Shown here: positions 46,973-56,287 of the stretch, piece by piece | Position numbering within the stretch: the first letter of the stretch is position 1 | Layout of the letters: each line of letters opens with the position of its first letter | Source of the DNA: Faucicola osloensis_B | GTDB lineage: Bacteria > Pseudomonadota > Gammaproteobacteria > Pseudomonadales > Moraxellaceae | NCBI GenBank assembly: GCA_964211495.1 | Contig: CAXORL010000003.1 | Coordinates: forward strand, 248,001-312,000 | Length of the DNA: 64,000 nt | Reading direction: 5' to 3' | Position numbers and translations under genes: made by a program | The notes under the pieces: model-generated | Databases searched by the model: none | What the model was told of the DNA's origin: nothing | The model's input: only the letters and a program-made list of their open reading frames with translations

Positions 46973-47878
46973 ATGGAATTTACTGCTTTTTCGCGCCAAG
47001 TCATTGACCAACTAGAATCGGATATCCCCGCCTACCTCCAAGCCTGCAAGTTACCCTCACCGCTGCATGAAGCAAGCCTATACGCGATGACCAATGGCGG
47101 CAAACGGGTACGTCCTTTGCTGATTGCAGCAACTTTTGCCACGGTAAAGACTGACAATAATCTTGCCCACCCATTCGATCAATTGTCTAATGACGTGCGC
47201 CGTGCCATGATGGCGGTGGAGTGTCTACACGGCTATTCGCTGGTGCATGATGACTTGCCTTGTATGGATGATGATGCGCTGCGCCGAGGTCGCCCTACCA
47301 CCCATATCGCCTATGGTGAAGCCGCTGCGATGCTTGCCGGTGACGTGCTACAGACCTTGGCATTTGAAGCCTTGACCCATGCGTATTTTGGTGAAAACAG
47401 TGAGTTTGCTACCCCACTATCTGCCACGTTTGCGCCGCGAGCACGGCGGATGGTCATGGGGCAAATGCTGGATTTAAATGGCGAACACCAACAGCTTAGC
47501 CAAACTGCGCTTGAAGCCATCCACCGTGACAAAACAGGCGCGCTCATTGAAGCGTCAGTATTGATGGGTGCCATCTGTGCCAACGCAACTGACAGCGAGC
47601 GCCAAGCCCTCAATAGCTTTGCCGAGCAGATTGGGTTGGCGTTCCAAGTACAAGATGATATTTTAGATGTGATTGCTGATACTGAGCAGCTTGGCAAACC
47701 TGTGGGGAGTGATGAAAAATTGGATAAATCCACTTATGTCAAACTATTGGGTGTGGAAGATGCCAAAACCTACGCCCAAAGCTTGTTTGATACCGCTAAA
47801 GATGCGGTGATTGCTGAATTTGGCGATGATAACTATTTGGTCGATTTGGCAGACTGGTTGTGGGCGAGAGACAAATAG
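46973..47878 (+). CDS. ispA: Polyprenyl (farnesyl) diphosphate synthase
   Basis: 301 aa from ATG 46973; the longer frame passes through the preceding terminator. It condenses isopentenyl and allylic diphosphates to farnesyl diphosphate. Motif order is complete: GGKRVRPLL near 42, first Asp-rich motif DDLPCMDDD with RRGRPTTH, and second Asp-rich motif FQVQDDILD near 220. The small residues and length match IspA and not longer-chain synthases. The usual xseB and dxs neighbours are absent. It is convergent with the RDD gene, whose stop directly follows. Confidence 0.93.
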   Translation: MEFTAFSRQVIDQLESDIPAYLQACKLPSPLHEASLYAMTNGGKRVRPLLIAATFATVKTDNNLAHPFDQLSNDVRRAMMAVECLHGYSLVHDDLPCMDDDALRRGRPTTHIAYGEAAAMLAGDVLQTLAFEALTHAYFGENSEFATPLSATFAPRARRMVMGQMLDLNGEHQQLSQTALEAIHRDKTGALIEASVLMGAICANATDSERQALNSFAEQIGLAFQVQDDILDVIADTEQLGKPVGSDEKLDKSTYVKLLGVEDAKTYAQSLFDTAKDAVIAEFGDDNYLVDLADWLWARDK

Positions 47879-48523
47879 TTATTTCTTTCTAAACCCAGCA
47901 AACAAGCCTTCGTGGTTAATTTTTGGCATTTTCATGGTCACAGTGTTTGACAGCAAATCATGTAGCGCCAAGCCTTGCTTATTGACCCATGCGAACCAAT
48001 AATTAAACAATAGCCCGATAAACATACTAAAATACAGCGCACCCACCGACTGGTGGATGAGATAGCCTATCATCCCGCACACCACCGGCAATAAACACGC
48101 GGCTAATATCCGCATCATCGATTGCCGCCAACTTAGCAATGAACCATCACGGTTCATGGTTTTAAGCCGCCAAGTCTGCATGCCAAGCGTCTGCCCTGCC
48201 TTACGCCAAAATACCCCATAAAACCCGACCAAGATAATCACGAAGGCAGGGATTTGCACCACATTACGATACCATAGCGGTAATGTCGCCGCTTGCTTCA
48301 TATCTGTCCCTGCCAAACCTAGCAGTTTAGTCCCCAATACAATCAGCAGCATCTGCACAAAAAATAGCATCGCCAAAATCAACATACCATCATACAGCAT
48401 AGCAATCAGCCGAGTAGCCGCTTTTGCCATCACAGGTTCTTCTGGCAATGGAGCTGATGGCAGAGATTGTGGCTGGTTGTTGGTTTTAGCTGTTTTTAAC
48501 ATTGGGGTTTTGTTCTTAGGCAT
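47879..48523 (-). CDS. RDD family membrane protein
   Basis: 214 aa with three to four membrane segments (about 44-68, 95-115, 140-175). The family name residues are visible in ATRLIAMLYDGMLI (R and D near 37-45) and the downstream GQTLGMQTWRLKTMNRDG motif. RDD proteins are short membrane proteins, some linked to ion antiport; function here is unknown. The stop is immediately adjacent to the ispA stop, convergent. Confidence 0.85.
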   Translation of the reverse strand: MPKNKTPMLKTAKTNNQPQSLPSAPLPEEPVMAKAATRLIAMLYDGMLILAMLFFVQMLLIVLGTKLLGLAGTDMKQAATLPLWYRNVVQIPAFVIILVGFYGVFWRKAGQTLGMQTWRLKTMNRDGSLLSWRQSMMRILAACLLPVVCGMIGYLIHQSVGALYFSMFIGLLFNYWFAWVNKQGLALHDLLSNTVTMKMPKINHEGLFAGFRKK

Positions 48524-48780
48524 AGGTATGGCGGGCGAATGATAGTAGCAATTAAGCGAAATTGTAGCCTAAATACAATCAAAAGGCTATGACTCAAACG
48601 CTAACTAGAGACCCATCAGCGCGTGACTCTGATAAACATAATTGGGATGAAAATGCCTTAGGCAATAGTGAGGCAGTGGTGAAAAAAACGGAACGGCAAA
48701 ATAACGCGCCGAGTAATATAAGGCATAAAAAAAATCGCCTAAACTCAAAGAGTGGCGATTAATTTTAACAAAGTAATTAG

Positions 48781-48857
48781 TGGTGCGCTTGGAGGGAGTC
48801 GAACCCCCGACCCTCAAGTTCGTAGCCTGATGCTCTATCCAACTGAGCTACAAGCGC
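48781..48857 (-). tRNA. tRNA-Arg (anticodon ACG)
   Basis: On the minus strand a complete cloverleaf: acceptor GCGCTTG pairing with CAAGCGC, D-arm GCTC/GAGC, anticodon loop CTACGAA, T-arm GGGGG-TTCGACT-CCCTC, and encoded ACCA end. The ACG anticodon would be edited to ICG by TadA and read CGU, CGC and CGA. Confidence 0.95.
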
Positions 48858-48960
48858 TTAACTAATGTCTTCGTTTGAAGTGGGCGCTATTATAAGTTAG
48901 ATTATTTATTTTGTCAAACTTTATTTTAAATAATTTTAAAACTAATTTTGCTTCAATAAA

Positions 48961-49050
48961 TGGCGGTGACGGAGGGATTCGAACCCTCGATACAGTTTCC
49001 CGTATGCAGCCTTAGCAGGGCTGTGGTTTCAGCCACTCACCCACGTCACC
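48961..49050 (-). tRNA. tRNA-Ser (anticodon GCT)
   Basis: Class II tRNA on the minus strand: acceptor GGTGACG/CGTCACC, anticodon stem CAGCC/GGCTG with loop CTGCTAA (anticodon GCT, reads AGU/AGC), a long variable arm (ACGGGAAACTGT) characteristic of serine, T-arm GAGGG-TTCGAAT-CCCTC and encoded GCCA end. It lies 103 bases upstream of tRNA-Arg in the same orientation. Confidence 0.95.
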
Positions 49051-49338
49051 GAATTGCTCTTATTTATCTATAACACCGTACAATAATTTTAGTCAATGTC
49101 GCCATTAACCACAAGTATTGTGGGTGGGCATTATAACAAACCAATCCAAATTTGCAAGACTTTTTAAAAAAATTATGTGAGAATAATTGCAGCACCTTGG
49201 CAGTGGCACTGTGCCTACCCATGAACAAATCGCCTACCCATGACTCAGTCATTATGTGATAATCTGTTTAAAAATAATGATTAAAAAACCATTTAACCAA
49301 TCCTTGATGAGGATTGATAACCAGCCTGTGAGAATCTT

Positions 49339-50196
49339 ATGTCAACCCCTGCTACTCTTGCCCCTATTTTAGTACCTAGCATGACACTGCGCCCCACGGT
49401 ATTGTGTTTTTCGGGGTTGGATCCATCAGGTGGCGCAGGCTTGCAAGCGGATATTGAGTCGATTGGGCAAGCAGGGAGTCATGCAGCGATTGCCTGTACC
49501 GCAGTGACCGTTCAAAGTTCACAGCAAGTTTTTGGGTTTGAGGCATGCGCAAGTGAGCTAGTAAGGGCGCAAGCACTGGCAGTACTCAATGATTTGCCTG
49601 TCAAAGCTATCAAGTCGGGGATGCTTGGCACCACTGACAATATTGCAATGCTCGCGCAGCTTTTCACCGATGGCAGTATTGCAACAGGTACGCCGTATGT
49701 GCTTGACCCGGTACTGGTGGCCAACAGTGGTGGTGCGTTAGGCGACAAAGACACCTTGGTGACTGCCTTTGCCCAGTTGACCCCTTTTGCGACCCTAATG
49801 ACCCCTAACAGCATTGAACTGCGTGATTTGACAGGCATCGATAATTTACACGCTGCCGCCAAAGATTTGTGTCAACAAGGTGCGAAAGCAGTGCTAGTCA
49901 AGACGTCTCACGATAGCCAAGCCTCTGGTATCGAGCAGTATTTATACGTTAATGACAACCAAACCTGCCGACTGGCATACCAAGCGATTTTGCCAAGACT
50001 GGCGGGTGAATATCATGGCTCAGGCTGTAGTCTGGCAAGTTATATCGCAGGTCGCTTGGCACTGGGTGATGATCTTGTGACAGCGGTACAATGCGCAGAT
50101 ATTTGGACGCAACACGTGCTCAAAGTTGCTGACATTGTCCACCCTCATGGTCAAAGAATTCCCAATCGTTTTCATTACAACTCAATACTAGGTTAG
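49339..50196 (+). CDS. thiD: Hydroxymethylpyrimidine/phosphomethylpyrimidine kinase
   Basis: 285 aa, ribokinase-like enzyme that phosphorylates HMP and HMP-P in thiamine synthesis. Motifs: FSGLDPSGGAGLQADIESI near 22-40 (substrate loop), KSGMLGT near 92, DPVLVANSGGAL near 120 and the catalytic anion-hole region GEYHGSGCSLASYIAG near 223. An internal ATG at 49381 would remove a 14-residue variable N-terminus. Ten bases separate it from the cls gene, so the two are probably co-transcribed although functionally unrelated. Confidence 0.93.
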   Translation: MSTPATLAPILVPSMTLRPTVLCFSGLDPSGGAGLQADIESIGQAGSHAAIACTAVTVQSSQQVFGFEACASELVRAQALAVLNDLPVKAIKSGMLGTTDNIAMLAQLFTDGSIATGTPYVLDPVLVANSGGALGDKDTLVTAFAQLTPFATLMTPNSIELRDLTGIDNLHAAAKDLCQQGAKAVLVKTSHDSQASGIEQYLYVNDNQTCRLAYQAILPRLAGEYHGSGCSLASYIAGRLALGDDLVTAVQCADIWTQHVLKVADIVHPHGQRIPNRFHYNSILG

Positions 50197-50206
50197 GCAA
50201 GCTAGT

Positions 50207-51859
50207 ATGGGGTTATTATTGGAGTGGTCGATTGTCAAGACGTTGCTATTACAGCTAGGTGTTATCGCCCATTTTCTCATCACGCTTTGGCTAGTTGTGC
50301 GGGTTATTCAACAGCAGCGCCACCAAAGCGTGGCAATTGCTTGGATTGCGGTGTTATTTGCCCTGCCTGTTGTTGGCATCATCGGTTATATGTTATTTGG
50401 TGAAATCAATATTGGGCACCAGTACCGTAAACGCAGTTTGATGGCGCAAAAATTACTGCGTGACTTTGCCAACGCCCAGAAGATTGATTTTAATGAAATT
50501 TCCAAAAATTTAGACACCGAAGCACGGCAACTGAGCAATATCGCCCTACTAAAAACTGGGCTTGGCGTGTATGACCATCATACGCTGACGCTGATGACAG
50601 ACGCTGACCATATTTTTGCCAGTTTATTAGCCGATATCCGTGCGGCAAACACGATGATTTTGCTGGAGTTTTATATTGTATCGCCACAAGGCCGGGTGAT
50701 TGAGTTATTAGAAGCTTTGATGGAAGCTACCCAGCGCGGCGTATCCGTGCATTTGCTCGCTGATAGCGTTGGCAGTCATGCGTTTTTTCGCAGTCATTGG
50801 GTGCAAAAATTGAGAGACGCTGGTGTCTTTGTGCATGAGTCGTTGCCCGTGGGTTTGTTCAAGACTATTGTCAAACGCATTGATATCCGCAACCATCGTA
50901 AGCTGGCTATTTTTGACAATTGCTATGGCTATACGGGAAGTTTTAATTTAATCGACCCCGATTTTTTCAAACAAAACGAGCATGTGGGCAAATGGATTGA
51001 TGTCATGATACGGGTGGAAAGCCATGATACCGTCAATTCGGTGAAAGCCATGGCACTTGTCACGACCACGGATATCAGCGCAGAGACCAACGCCAATTTT
51101 TCAAGCCTTGAAAAAATCGTTAATCGCTTTACCAAGTCGTTCTATACCCAGTCGCTGTATATTGGCACCGCAAAGCTGCATCATCACAAATTACAACACG
51201 TGACTAACACTAGCGAGGTACTTAAAAAAGCTAACACTGGCGGCACCCAGCCACCCCTGATTAACATTTTGCCGCTGCAAAGCGACCTACAAGCTTACCC
51301 ATCGGTGAGTCAAGTCAGTTTGCAGCTGATTCCATCGGCGCCAGAATTAACAGGGCATGTCATCTATGAAACCTTGGTGTGTGCAATTTTTGCCGCCAAA
51401 AAACAAGTGGTTATTACCACGCCTTATTTTGTGCCAGATGATGCGCTGCTGCTTGCCCTCACTACCGCTGCCAAGCGTGGGGTCAAGGTTATTTTAAATG
51501 TACCCAAAAAAGTAGATTCGCTGTTGGTGCGGTTTGCTTCACAGGCTTATTTTGAGCCGCTGTTGTCAGCAGGGGTGCAGATTTATTTGTTCAATGCAGG
51601 CTTGCTACATGCCAAGATTTTGTGCGTGGATGACGATTATTGCTTATTTGGTACCGTCAATATGGATATGCGCAGTTTTTATCTGAATATGGAGGTGAGT
51701 ATGGCGATTTATAATCGTACCATGACCCAGCAAATGCTCACTTGCCAGCATGAATACCTGCAACAAAGTGAGCCATTACAGCGCGATGGGTGGCAGCAGC
51801 GTAGCTTTGGGGCAAAATTCTTGGACAACGCTATTCGCCTGTTTAGCCCACTGCTTTAA
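50207..51859 (+). CDS. cls: Cardiolipin synthase, phospholipase D family
   Basis: 550 aa inner-membrane enzyme that joins two phosphatidylglycerols to cardiolipin. Two N-terminal membrane segments (about 12-30 and 40-62, PLDc_N type, LPVVGIIGYMLFG) are followed by two HKD motifs: HRKLAIFDNCYGYTGSFN near 229 and HAKILCVDDDYCLFGTVNMD near 468. A poorly conserved insertion (about 325-370, HHHKLQHVTNTSEV onward) separates the two halves and makes the protein longer than the usual 480-500 aa. Catalytic residues are intact. Confidence 0.93.
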   Translation: MGLLLEWSIVKTLLLQLGVIAHFLITLWLVVRVIQQQRHQSVAIAWIAVLFALPVVGIIGYMLFGEINIGHQYRKRSLMAQKLLRDFANAQKIDFNEISKNLDTEARQLSNIALLKTGLGVYDHHTLTLMTDADHIFASLLADIRAANTMILLEFYIVSPQGRVIELLEALMEATQRGVSVHLLADSVGSHAFFRSHWVQKLRDAGVFVHESLPVGLFKTIVKRIDIRNHRKLAIFDNCYGYTGSFNLIDPDFFKQNEHVGKWIDVMIRVESHDTVNSVKAMALVTTTDISAETNANFSSLEKIVNRFTKSFYTQSLYIGTAKLHHHKLQHVTNTSEVLKKANTGGTQPPLINILPLQSDLQAYPSVSQVSLQLIPSAPELTGHVIYETLVCAIFAAKKQVVITTPYFVPDDALLLALTTAAKRGVKVILNVPKKVDSLLVRFASQAYFEPLLSAGVQIYLFNAGLLHAKILCVDDDYCLFGTVNMDMRSFYLNMEVSMAIYNRTMTQQMLTCQHEYLQQSEPLQRDGWQQRSFGAKFLDNAIRLFSPLL

Positions 51860-51886
51860 AGCTTACTCTTTTAATCGTCGTTTGCC

Positions 51887-51919
51887 AAAGACTATAGGGT
51901 TACAAAGACTATAGGGTTA
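51887..51919. repeat. 17-base tandem duplication at the yggT 3' end
   Basis: AAAGACTATAGGGTTA occurs twice, one base apart (51887-51902, 51904-51919), with no mismatch. The second copy contains the yggT stop codon. Confidence 0.9.
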
Positions 51920-52541
51920 ATAAATAAACACCTACGGTTTGCACCAAGGTTTCTAGCAAAATAATCAAGAAAAAACCCAGCATAGGTGCCAAATCAAGCA
52001 TGCCTGTAGCAGGTAAGACTTTGCGAAACGGCTGAATAATTGGCTCACTAAGCAGGGTGAGCAGGCCAAAAATCGCTGGCATTTTTTGGGTAAAAAGCAT
52101 CACCCAACCCCCGATAAACGAGCCAATAATGATGTACTGACACATTCTTAAAAAATCAATCAGCAAGGTCACCGCCGCCACAAAAAACATCATGACAGGT
52201 GAAAAATGCCGCGATAGATAATCGACCATTGCTAAGTTCACCTCTGGCATATAAAACAGCCCAATATTTTGACTATCAATGCGCATCATGCCAAGCACGC
52301 CCCAAATAAAAATCATCCGCAGCAAAAATAGCAACACCAGACTTGCGGTATTGATTCTGCCATCGCCTAGGGTTGGGAAAATACGTCCAAACACATCCAC
52401 AATGCGTGTCATACGATAAATGGGTTTGGCAAACGCATCTTTTGCAGTAATGCCAGCAAACTGCAGCATAAATCGAAAGAAAACCAGTATCATCGCCGCC
52501 GCGACGACGATATCAAACAACCCTGCCAAAAGATTAGTCAT
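51909..52541 (-). CDS. YggT family membrane protein
   Basis: 210 aa with membrane segments in two YggT units: FDIVVAAAMILVFFRFMLQF with the P-x-R region (YRMTRIVDVFGRIFPTLG) in the first, and LLSEPIIQPFRKVLPATGMLDLAPMLGF (E131-F158 approximately) in the second, each followed by a further helix. YggT proteins are implicated in osmotic tolerance and in cell division contexts, but the role is not settled. Downstream of proC by 105 bases, a frequent proC-yggT pairing. Confidence 0.88.
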   Translation of the reverse strand: MTNLLAGLFDIVVAAAMILVFFRFMLQFAGITAKDAFAKPIYRMTRIVDVFGRIFPTLGDGRINTASLVLLFLLRMIFIWGVLGMMRIDSQNIGLFYMPEVNLAMVDYLSRHFSPVMMFFVAAVTLLIDFLRMCQYIIIGSFIGGWVMLFTQKMPAIFGLLTLLSEPIIQPFRKVLPATGMLDLAPMLGFFLIILLETLVQTVGVYLLTL

Positions 52542-52646
52542 GCCCTGTGTTTATCCTTATTTGCTGCTTACACACTTGTTAACGATAAGACGTTAAGATA
52601 GTCAATTAAAATTTGCTGTTGTAGCCCATGTTATAGCCAAATCGAG

Positions 52647-53486
52647 TTATTTGCCAAACGCTTGGCTTAGCTCACGCGAGCGCTGCTCACATGCTAGCAT
52701 GGCATCGGCAATAATTTGATGCATTTTTTTGTCATCCATCACTTCAATTGCCGCTTGGGTAGTCCCATTGGGCGAGGTCACTTTGCGACGCAGCTCAGCT
52801 GGCGTATCATGACTGGTCAATGCCATTTGCGCTGAGCCCAGTGCCGTTTGCATTGCCAAAGCCGTTGCTTGGGTTTGAGTCAGCCCCAATTTTTCACCGG
52901 TCGCAATCATGTTCTCTAACATATAAAAGAAGTAGGCAGGCGCTGACCCTGAGATAGCGGTCACGGCGTGCAATAGCTCTTCGTCATCTACCCATAACAC
53001 CAGTCCTGCTGCGGACATCACTTGCTGCGCGAGTTGTTGCTCCGCCTCGCTCACCCCGGCTGTCGCGTACAAGCCTGTAGCCCCCATTTGAATCATCGCA
53101 GGGGTATTTGGCATCGCCCGCACTAGTTTGACTTGCGGCCCCAACCATTCGGCTAAACTATCGGTAGCAATCCCCGCGGCAATTGAAATAACCACTTGCT
53201 CGCCCCAGCTGTCTTTGACTGGTAGTAGCACATCTTTAATGACCTGCGGTTTGACGGCGAGCACGACCACATCAGCTTTTTCGATGGCGCGTTTGGTATC
53301 GTCGATATTGCTCGCATCGTAGGTATTTAACCCTTGGGCTTGAAAATCCGCTAACTTCTCAGCATCGGTTTCTACCACATGCAGCAGGCTAGTTGGTTGA
53401 CCTTTTGCCAATAGCCCTGCGATAAGCGCCGATGCCATATTACCACCACCAATAAAGGCGATATTAAGAAAAGTTGTGGTTGCCAT
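52647..53486 (-). CDS. proC: Pyrroline-5-carboxylate reductase
   Basis: 279 aa, last step of proline synthesis, NAD(P)H-dependent. N-terminal Rossmann motif FIGGGNMASALIAGL near 9-23, conserved VVLAVKPQV near 74, RAMPNTPAMIQMGATG near 121-136, and the C-terminal dimerisation signature ELRRKVTSPNGTTQAAIE near 228-245. Complete and of normal size. It forms a likely unit with yggT downstream. Confidence 0.96.
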   Translation of the reverse strand: MATTTFLNIAFIGGGNMASALIAGLLAKGQPTSLLHVVETDAEKLADFQAQGLNTYDASNIDDTKRAIEKADVVVLAVKPQVIKDVLLPVKDSWGEQVVISIAAGIATDSLAEWLGPQVKLVRAMPNTPAMIQMGATGLYATAGVSEAEQQLAQQVMSAAGLVLWVDDEELLHAVTAISGSAPAYFFYMLENMIATGEKLGLTQTQATALAMQTALGSAQMALTSHDTPAELRRKVTSPNGTTQAAIEVMDDKKMHQIIADAMLACEQRSRELSQAFGK

Positions 53487-53665
53487 AGATGTCCTTTGTA
53501 GTCATTTTTTGTAGGGTGACGAAAGCAGTTAGAAGAAAGTAGTTAAAGGGTTCGCCCTCGCTATTATTCGCAAATAAGTCTACCATACCTACTGCAAATT
53601 TTGATGACAAATTTACAGCGTTAATTGGTGTATATGGCGCAAATTCAAGGGATTAATGGCGGTTT

Positions 53666-53713
53666 GATAGTCTCAGTTTATGACAGTCTTAGTCCATGAT
53701 AGTCTTACATCAA
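53666..53713. repeat. Three degenerate 16-base tandem repeats at the tilS 3' end
   Basis: Units GATAGTCTCAGTTTAT, GACAGTCTTAGTCCAT and GATAGTCTTACATCAA follow each other without gap. The tilS stop codon (53710-53712) lies in the third unit. Confidence 0.8.
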
Positions 53714-55311
53714 TGAGATTCACTCATCAGGCTGTCTGTCCAAACCAATTGCCACGGACAAGGCGCTTGGGTAGCCAAATTCAGCTCACTGGCATCTGCC
53801 AGCCAAACACTGATATTGGGCAATAATAAAGCAAACCTTTTTGGTGTTTGAGATGCAATGGGTGCCTTTTCGTTGTTGTCATTCATGATGACCACTCTAG
53901 CAAATTGTCGCTCCCAGCTAGGAATATCAAATCGTTGGCACAATTTTTTAAACGACTGATGAAACGATTGTGACAATAATTGAAAAGACTCATTGGGCAA
54001 CACAGCTCTGCTAGCAAGCGCCAATTCTAGAGATAGCCCCACAGATATTTCCTCAGATAGCCTCACAGATAACCCCACATCGGCAGTCAAATTGGCTAAT
54101 ACCCTGTTATCTGATTTGCCATGAATCGCCTTTACATAATCGACATCAAGGCGGTATAACGTATCGCGGTATTTTCTAATTTCAATTCCCTGCCACTGTA
54201 AAATCGCTTGCTGGTCTGTTTGCGCTGATTGTAGTAACTGCTCAACTTGTGCAATCCATTGCCGAGTAGGGGCAAATTTTTGTGAGCCTTTGACCCAATG
54301 ATGCAATAGGTTAAAGCGTCTTGCTTGGCTCAATGATTTTAGATTGGGGATATGCAAACATTGCTGATGACTTGTCCAGCCATTTGACCACTGACATAGC
54401 GCCAAATCTTGTTGATATTGCTCCTCGACTATACGCTGCGCTTCGGTCAGGTTTTGCTGGGTGCGGGTGATATTTTGCACTAGCTTATGAAAGCGCTCAT
54501 CAAGGAGTGGTAAAATCTGATTACGTAAAAAAGCGCGCTGATTAGCTACACCAAAATTGGTAGGATCATCGACATGAGGGATATGTTGCGCTGCTACAAA
54601 GTCGCTAATCTCATCACGCGTTACCCCGAGCAACGGACGCCATAACCATATGGGTTTGCCAAATTCGTGTTGCACCCTAAACGCCGTCATGCCTGTCAGA
54701 CCTGCCAATCCTGTCCCTTGGCATAGGTTCATCAACAAGGTTTCCACCTGATCGTTGGCGTGATGCGCCAAGGCAACAATGGCATTTTCGCCTGCAATGT
54801 GTATGATGGCATGATAGCGGGCGGTTCTGGCTTGTTGTTCATTGACTTGTTGTTTGTTGACTTGTTGTTCATGGCTGATTGTACTATCGGCGGCATAAAC
54901 TTGCTGCGATTGCCACTCGATACAAACGCTGTCATAGTCGATGTGGTGCTTGTGGCAATAGGCTTCTACCAGTTGTTGCCAGTCATCACTAATTTTTTGC
55001 AATTTATGATTGATATGAATGACATGAATCGGTAGTTGTAGCTGCTGACAGGCGAACAGTAATGCCATCGAGTCTTGCCCGCCACTGCACGCAATATAAA
55101 TTTTAGTGGCAGCCTTGGGGTGCGGGTTGATATGGGTTTGATAACTTTGCTTAATCGCTTCAATGACAGATGACGTAGGGACAGATGACATAGGGATAGA
55201 CGACATAGGGATAGACGAAATAGTGCTCAAGCTCATGCGGCAAGAGAAAAACAGTGGGATAAAACAAATGCGATAAAATAATGGGCGCCTCAATAAACGC
55301 CCATGGATCAT
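53710..55311 (-). CDS. tilS: tRNA(Ile)-lysidine synthase
   Basis: Up to 533 aa; an ATG at 55236 gives 508. It modifies C34 of tRNA-Ile(CAU) to lysidine so that it reads AUA. P-loop ACSGGQDSMALLF lies near 71, followed by HINHKL, ALAHHANDQVETLLMNLCQGTGL near 185 (family HHADDQ equivalent) and the C-terminal TilS domain. Two stretches are made of in-frame 15-base repeats: the start region (SSIP/SSVP units, 25-43) and a loop before the ATP-binding core (QQVNK/E units near 147-158). The latter inserts into the N-type ATPase domain surface. It is 24 bases after accA, the common accA-tilS order. Confidence 0.93.
   Translation of the reverse strand: MIHGRLLRRPLFYRICFIPLFFSCRMSLSTISSIPMSSIPMSSVPTSSVIEAIKQSYQTHINPHPKAATKIYIACSGGQDSMALLFACQQLQLPIHVIHINHKLQKISDDWQQLVEAYCHKHHIDYDSVCIEWQSQQVYAADSTISHEQQVNKQQVNEQQARTARYHAIIHIAGENAIVALAHHANDQVETLLMNLCQGTGLAGLTGMTAFRVQHEFGKPIWLWRPLLGVTRDEISDFVAAQHIPHVDDPTNFGVANQRAFLRNQILPLLDERFHKLVQNITRTQQNLTEAQRIVEEQYQQDLALCQWSNGWTSHQQCLHIPNLKSLSQARRFNLLHHWVKGSQKFAPTRQWIAQVEQLLQSAQTDQQAILQWQGIEIRKYRDTLYRLDVDYVKAIHGKSDNRVLANLTADVGLSVRLSEEISVGLSLELALASRAVLPNESFQLLSQSFHQSFKKLCQRFDIPSWERQFARVVIMNDNNEKAPIASQTPKRFALLLPNISVWLADASELNLATQAPCPWQLVWTDSLMSESH
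54831..54875. repeat. Three in-frame 15-base repeats inside tilS
   Basis: CTTGTTGTTCATTGA, CTTGTTGTTTGTTGA and CTTGTTGTTCATGGC, encoding QQVN-type units on the reverse strand. The length is a multiple of three, so copy-number change would keep the frame. Confidence 0.85.
55165..55224. repeat. Four in-frame 15-base repeats at the tilS 5' end
   Basis: GACAGATGACGTAGG, GACAGATGACATAGG, GATAGACGACATAGG and GATAGACGAAATAGT. They encode (M/T)SSIP/SSVP units just after the probable start codon and contain two internal ATG codons. Confidence 0.85.
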
Positions 55312-55335
55312 TAAAATAGGTTAAATCACTGACAA

Positions 55336-56145
55336 TCAAGCAGAGGCTTTCGGTAATGACACCGTAGAATTAAAGCTCATCAATTTTTCATAGCGTTGTT
55401 GCAGACGCGTTTGCTCATCCAGCTTTACCAGCACCGCTAGCTGTTGCTCGAGCGTGGCTTTAAGGTTGGTCATAGCCACATCGCTGTTGATATGCGCGCC
55501 CTCGCCTTCCCCGATGACTTCATCAATCAAGCCAAGGGATTTTAAATTTGCTGCACTAAGTTTCAACGCCTCACTGGCTTGCGGTGCTTTTTCAGCCGTT
55601 TTCCATAGAATCGATGCACAACCTTCAGGCGAAATCACAGAATAAATGCTGTTTTCTAGCATATTGATACGATCAGCGACGCCAATCGCCAATGCACCGC
55701 CTGACCCCCCTTCACCGATTACCGTGGCAATCACAGGCACATTCAATGATGAAAATACCGCAATACTTTGGGCAATCGCTTGGGCTTGACCACGCTCTTC
55801 TGCACCCACGCCAGGATATGCGCCTTGGGTATCGATAAAGGTAAACACCGGCAATTTAAATCGTTCTGCCATTTGCACCAGCCTGACTACTTTGCGGTAG
55901 CCTTCTGGGTTTGCCATACCAAAATTGTATTCAATACGCTCACGGGTGCTGCGACCGCGATGTTGACCAATCAGCATGACAGGCTGGTCGTTAAACATCG
56001 CCATTCCCCCCAAAATCGCTTTGTCATCGGCATACGCGCGATCCCCTTGCAGCACATCAAATTCCGTGAACAGTTGGTTGGCATAATCCAAAAATAATGG
56101 TCGTTTTGCATGACGTGCAAGCTGTACTTTTTCCCAAACACTCAT
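55336..56145 (-). CDS. accA: Acetyl-CoA carboxylase carboxyltransferase, alpha subunit
   Basis: 269 aa. With AccD it transfers carboxyl from biotin to acetyl-CoA, the first step of fatty-acid synthesis. Visible: ARHAKRPLFLDYANQLFTEFD, GDRAYADDKAILGGMA near 34-49, TFIDTQGAYPGVGAEERGQ near 103-121 and VIGEGGSGGALAIGVADRI near 140-158 with SVISPEGCASILWK. Compared with the 319-aa Escherichia coli protein it lacks about 50 N-terminal helical residues. The start is well placed and no upstream in-frame homology is seen, so this is the short form and not a truncation. Usual neighbour of tilS. Confidence 0.96.
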   Translation of the reverse strand: MSVWEKVQLARHAKRPLFLDYANQLFTEFDVLQGDRAYADDKAILGGMAMFNDQPVMLIGQHRGRSTRERIEYNFGMANPEGYRKVVRLVQMAERFKLPVFTFIDTQGAYPGVGAEERGQAQAIAQSIAVFSSLNVPVIATVIGEGGSGGALAIGVADRINMLENSIYSVISPEGCASILWKTAEKAPQASEALKLSAANLKSLGLIDEVIGEGEGAHINSDVAMTNLKATLEQQLAVLVKLDEQTRLQQRYEKLMSFNSTVSLPKASA

Positions 56146-56238
56146 TGTCGTTATTCCCTTGTTTTATTACAACTGTTGTCATCTCAATATCGTATGACAG
56201 ACCTAAACGCTTAACTTTATTTAAAATTTAAAAATTTG

Positions 56239-56286
56239 CTTAGCTGTTTGTTTAGCTATTTACTTAGCTGTTTATCTAACTATTTA
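56239..56286. repeat. Four degenerate 12-base tandem repeats at the ppx 3' end
   Basis: CTTAGCTGTTTG, TTTAGCTATTTA, CTTAGCTGTTTA and TCTAACTATTTA, equally seen as two 24-base units with three mismatches. A fifth partial unit (CTTA) contains the ppx stop codon at 56288-56290. Confidence 0.8.
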
Positions 56287-56287
56287 C

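Noticed and set aside
47311..47733. 140-codon frame antisense to ispA
   Set aside because: Overlaps a conserved enzyme completely, no ribosome binding site and no recognisable domain.
54831..55224. CRISPR-like array in tilS
   Set aside because: Units are 15 bases, contiguous without spacers and in frame with a conserved protein; these are coding tandem repeats.
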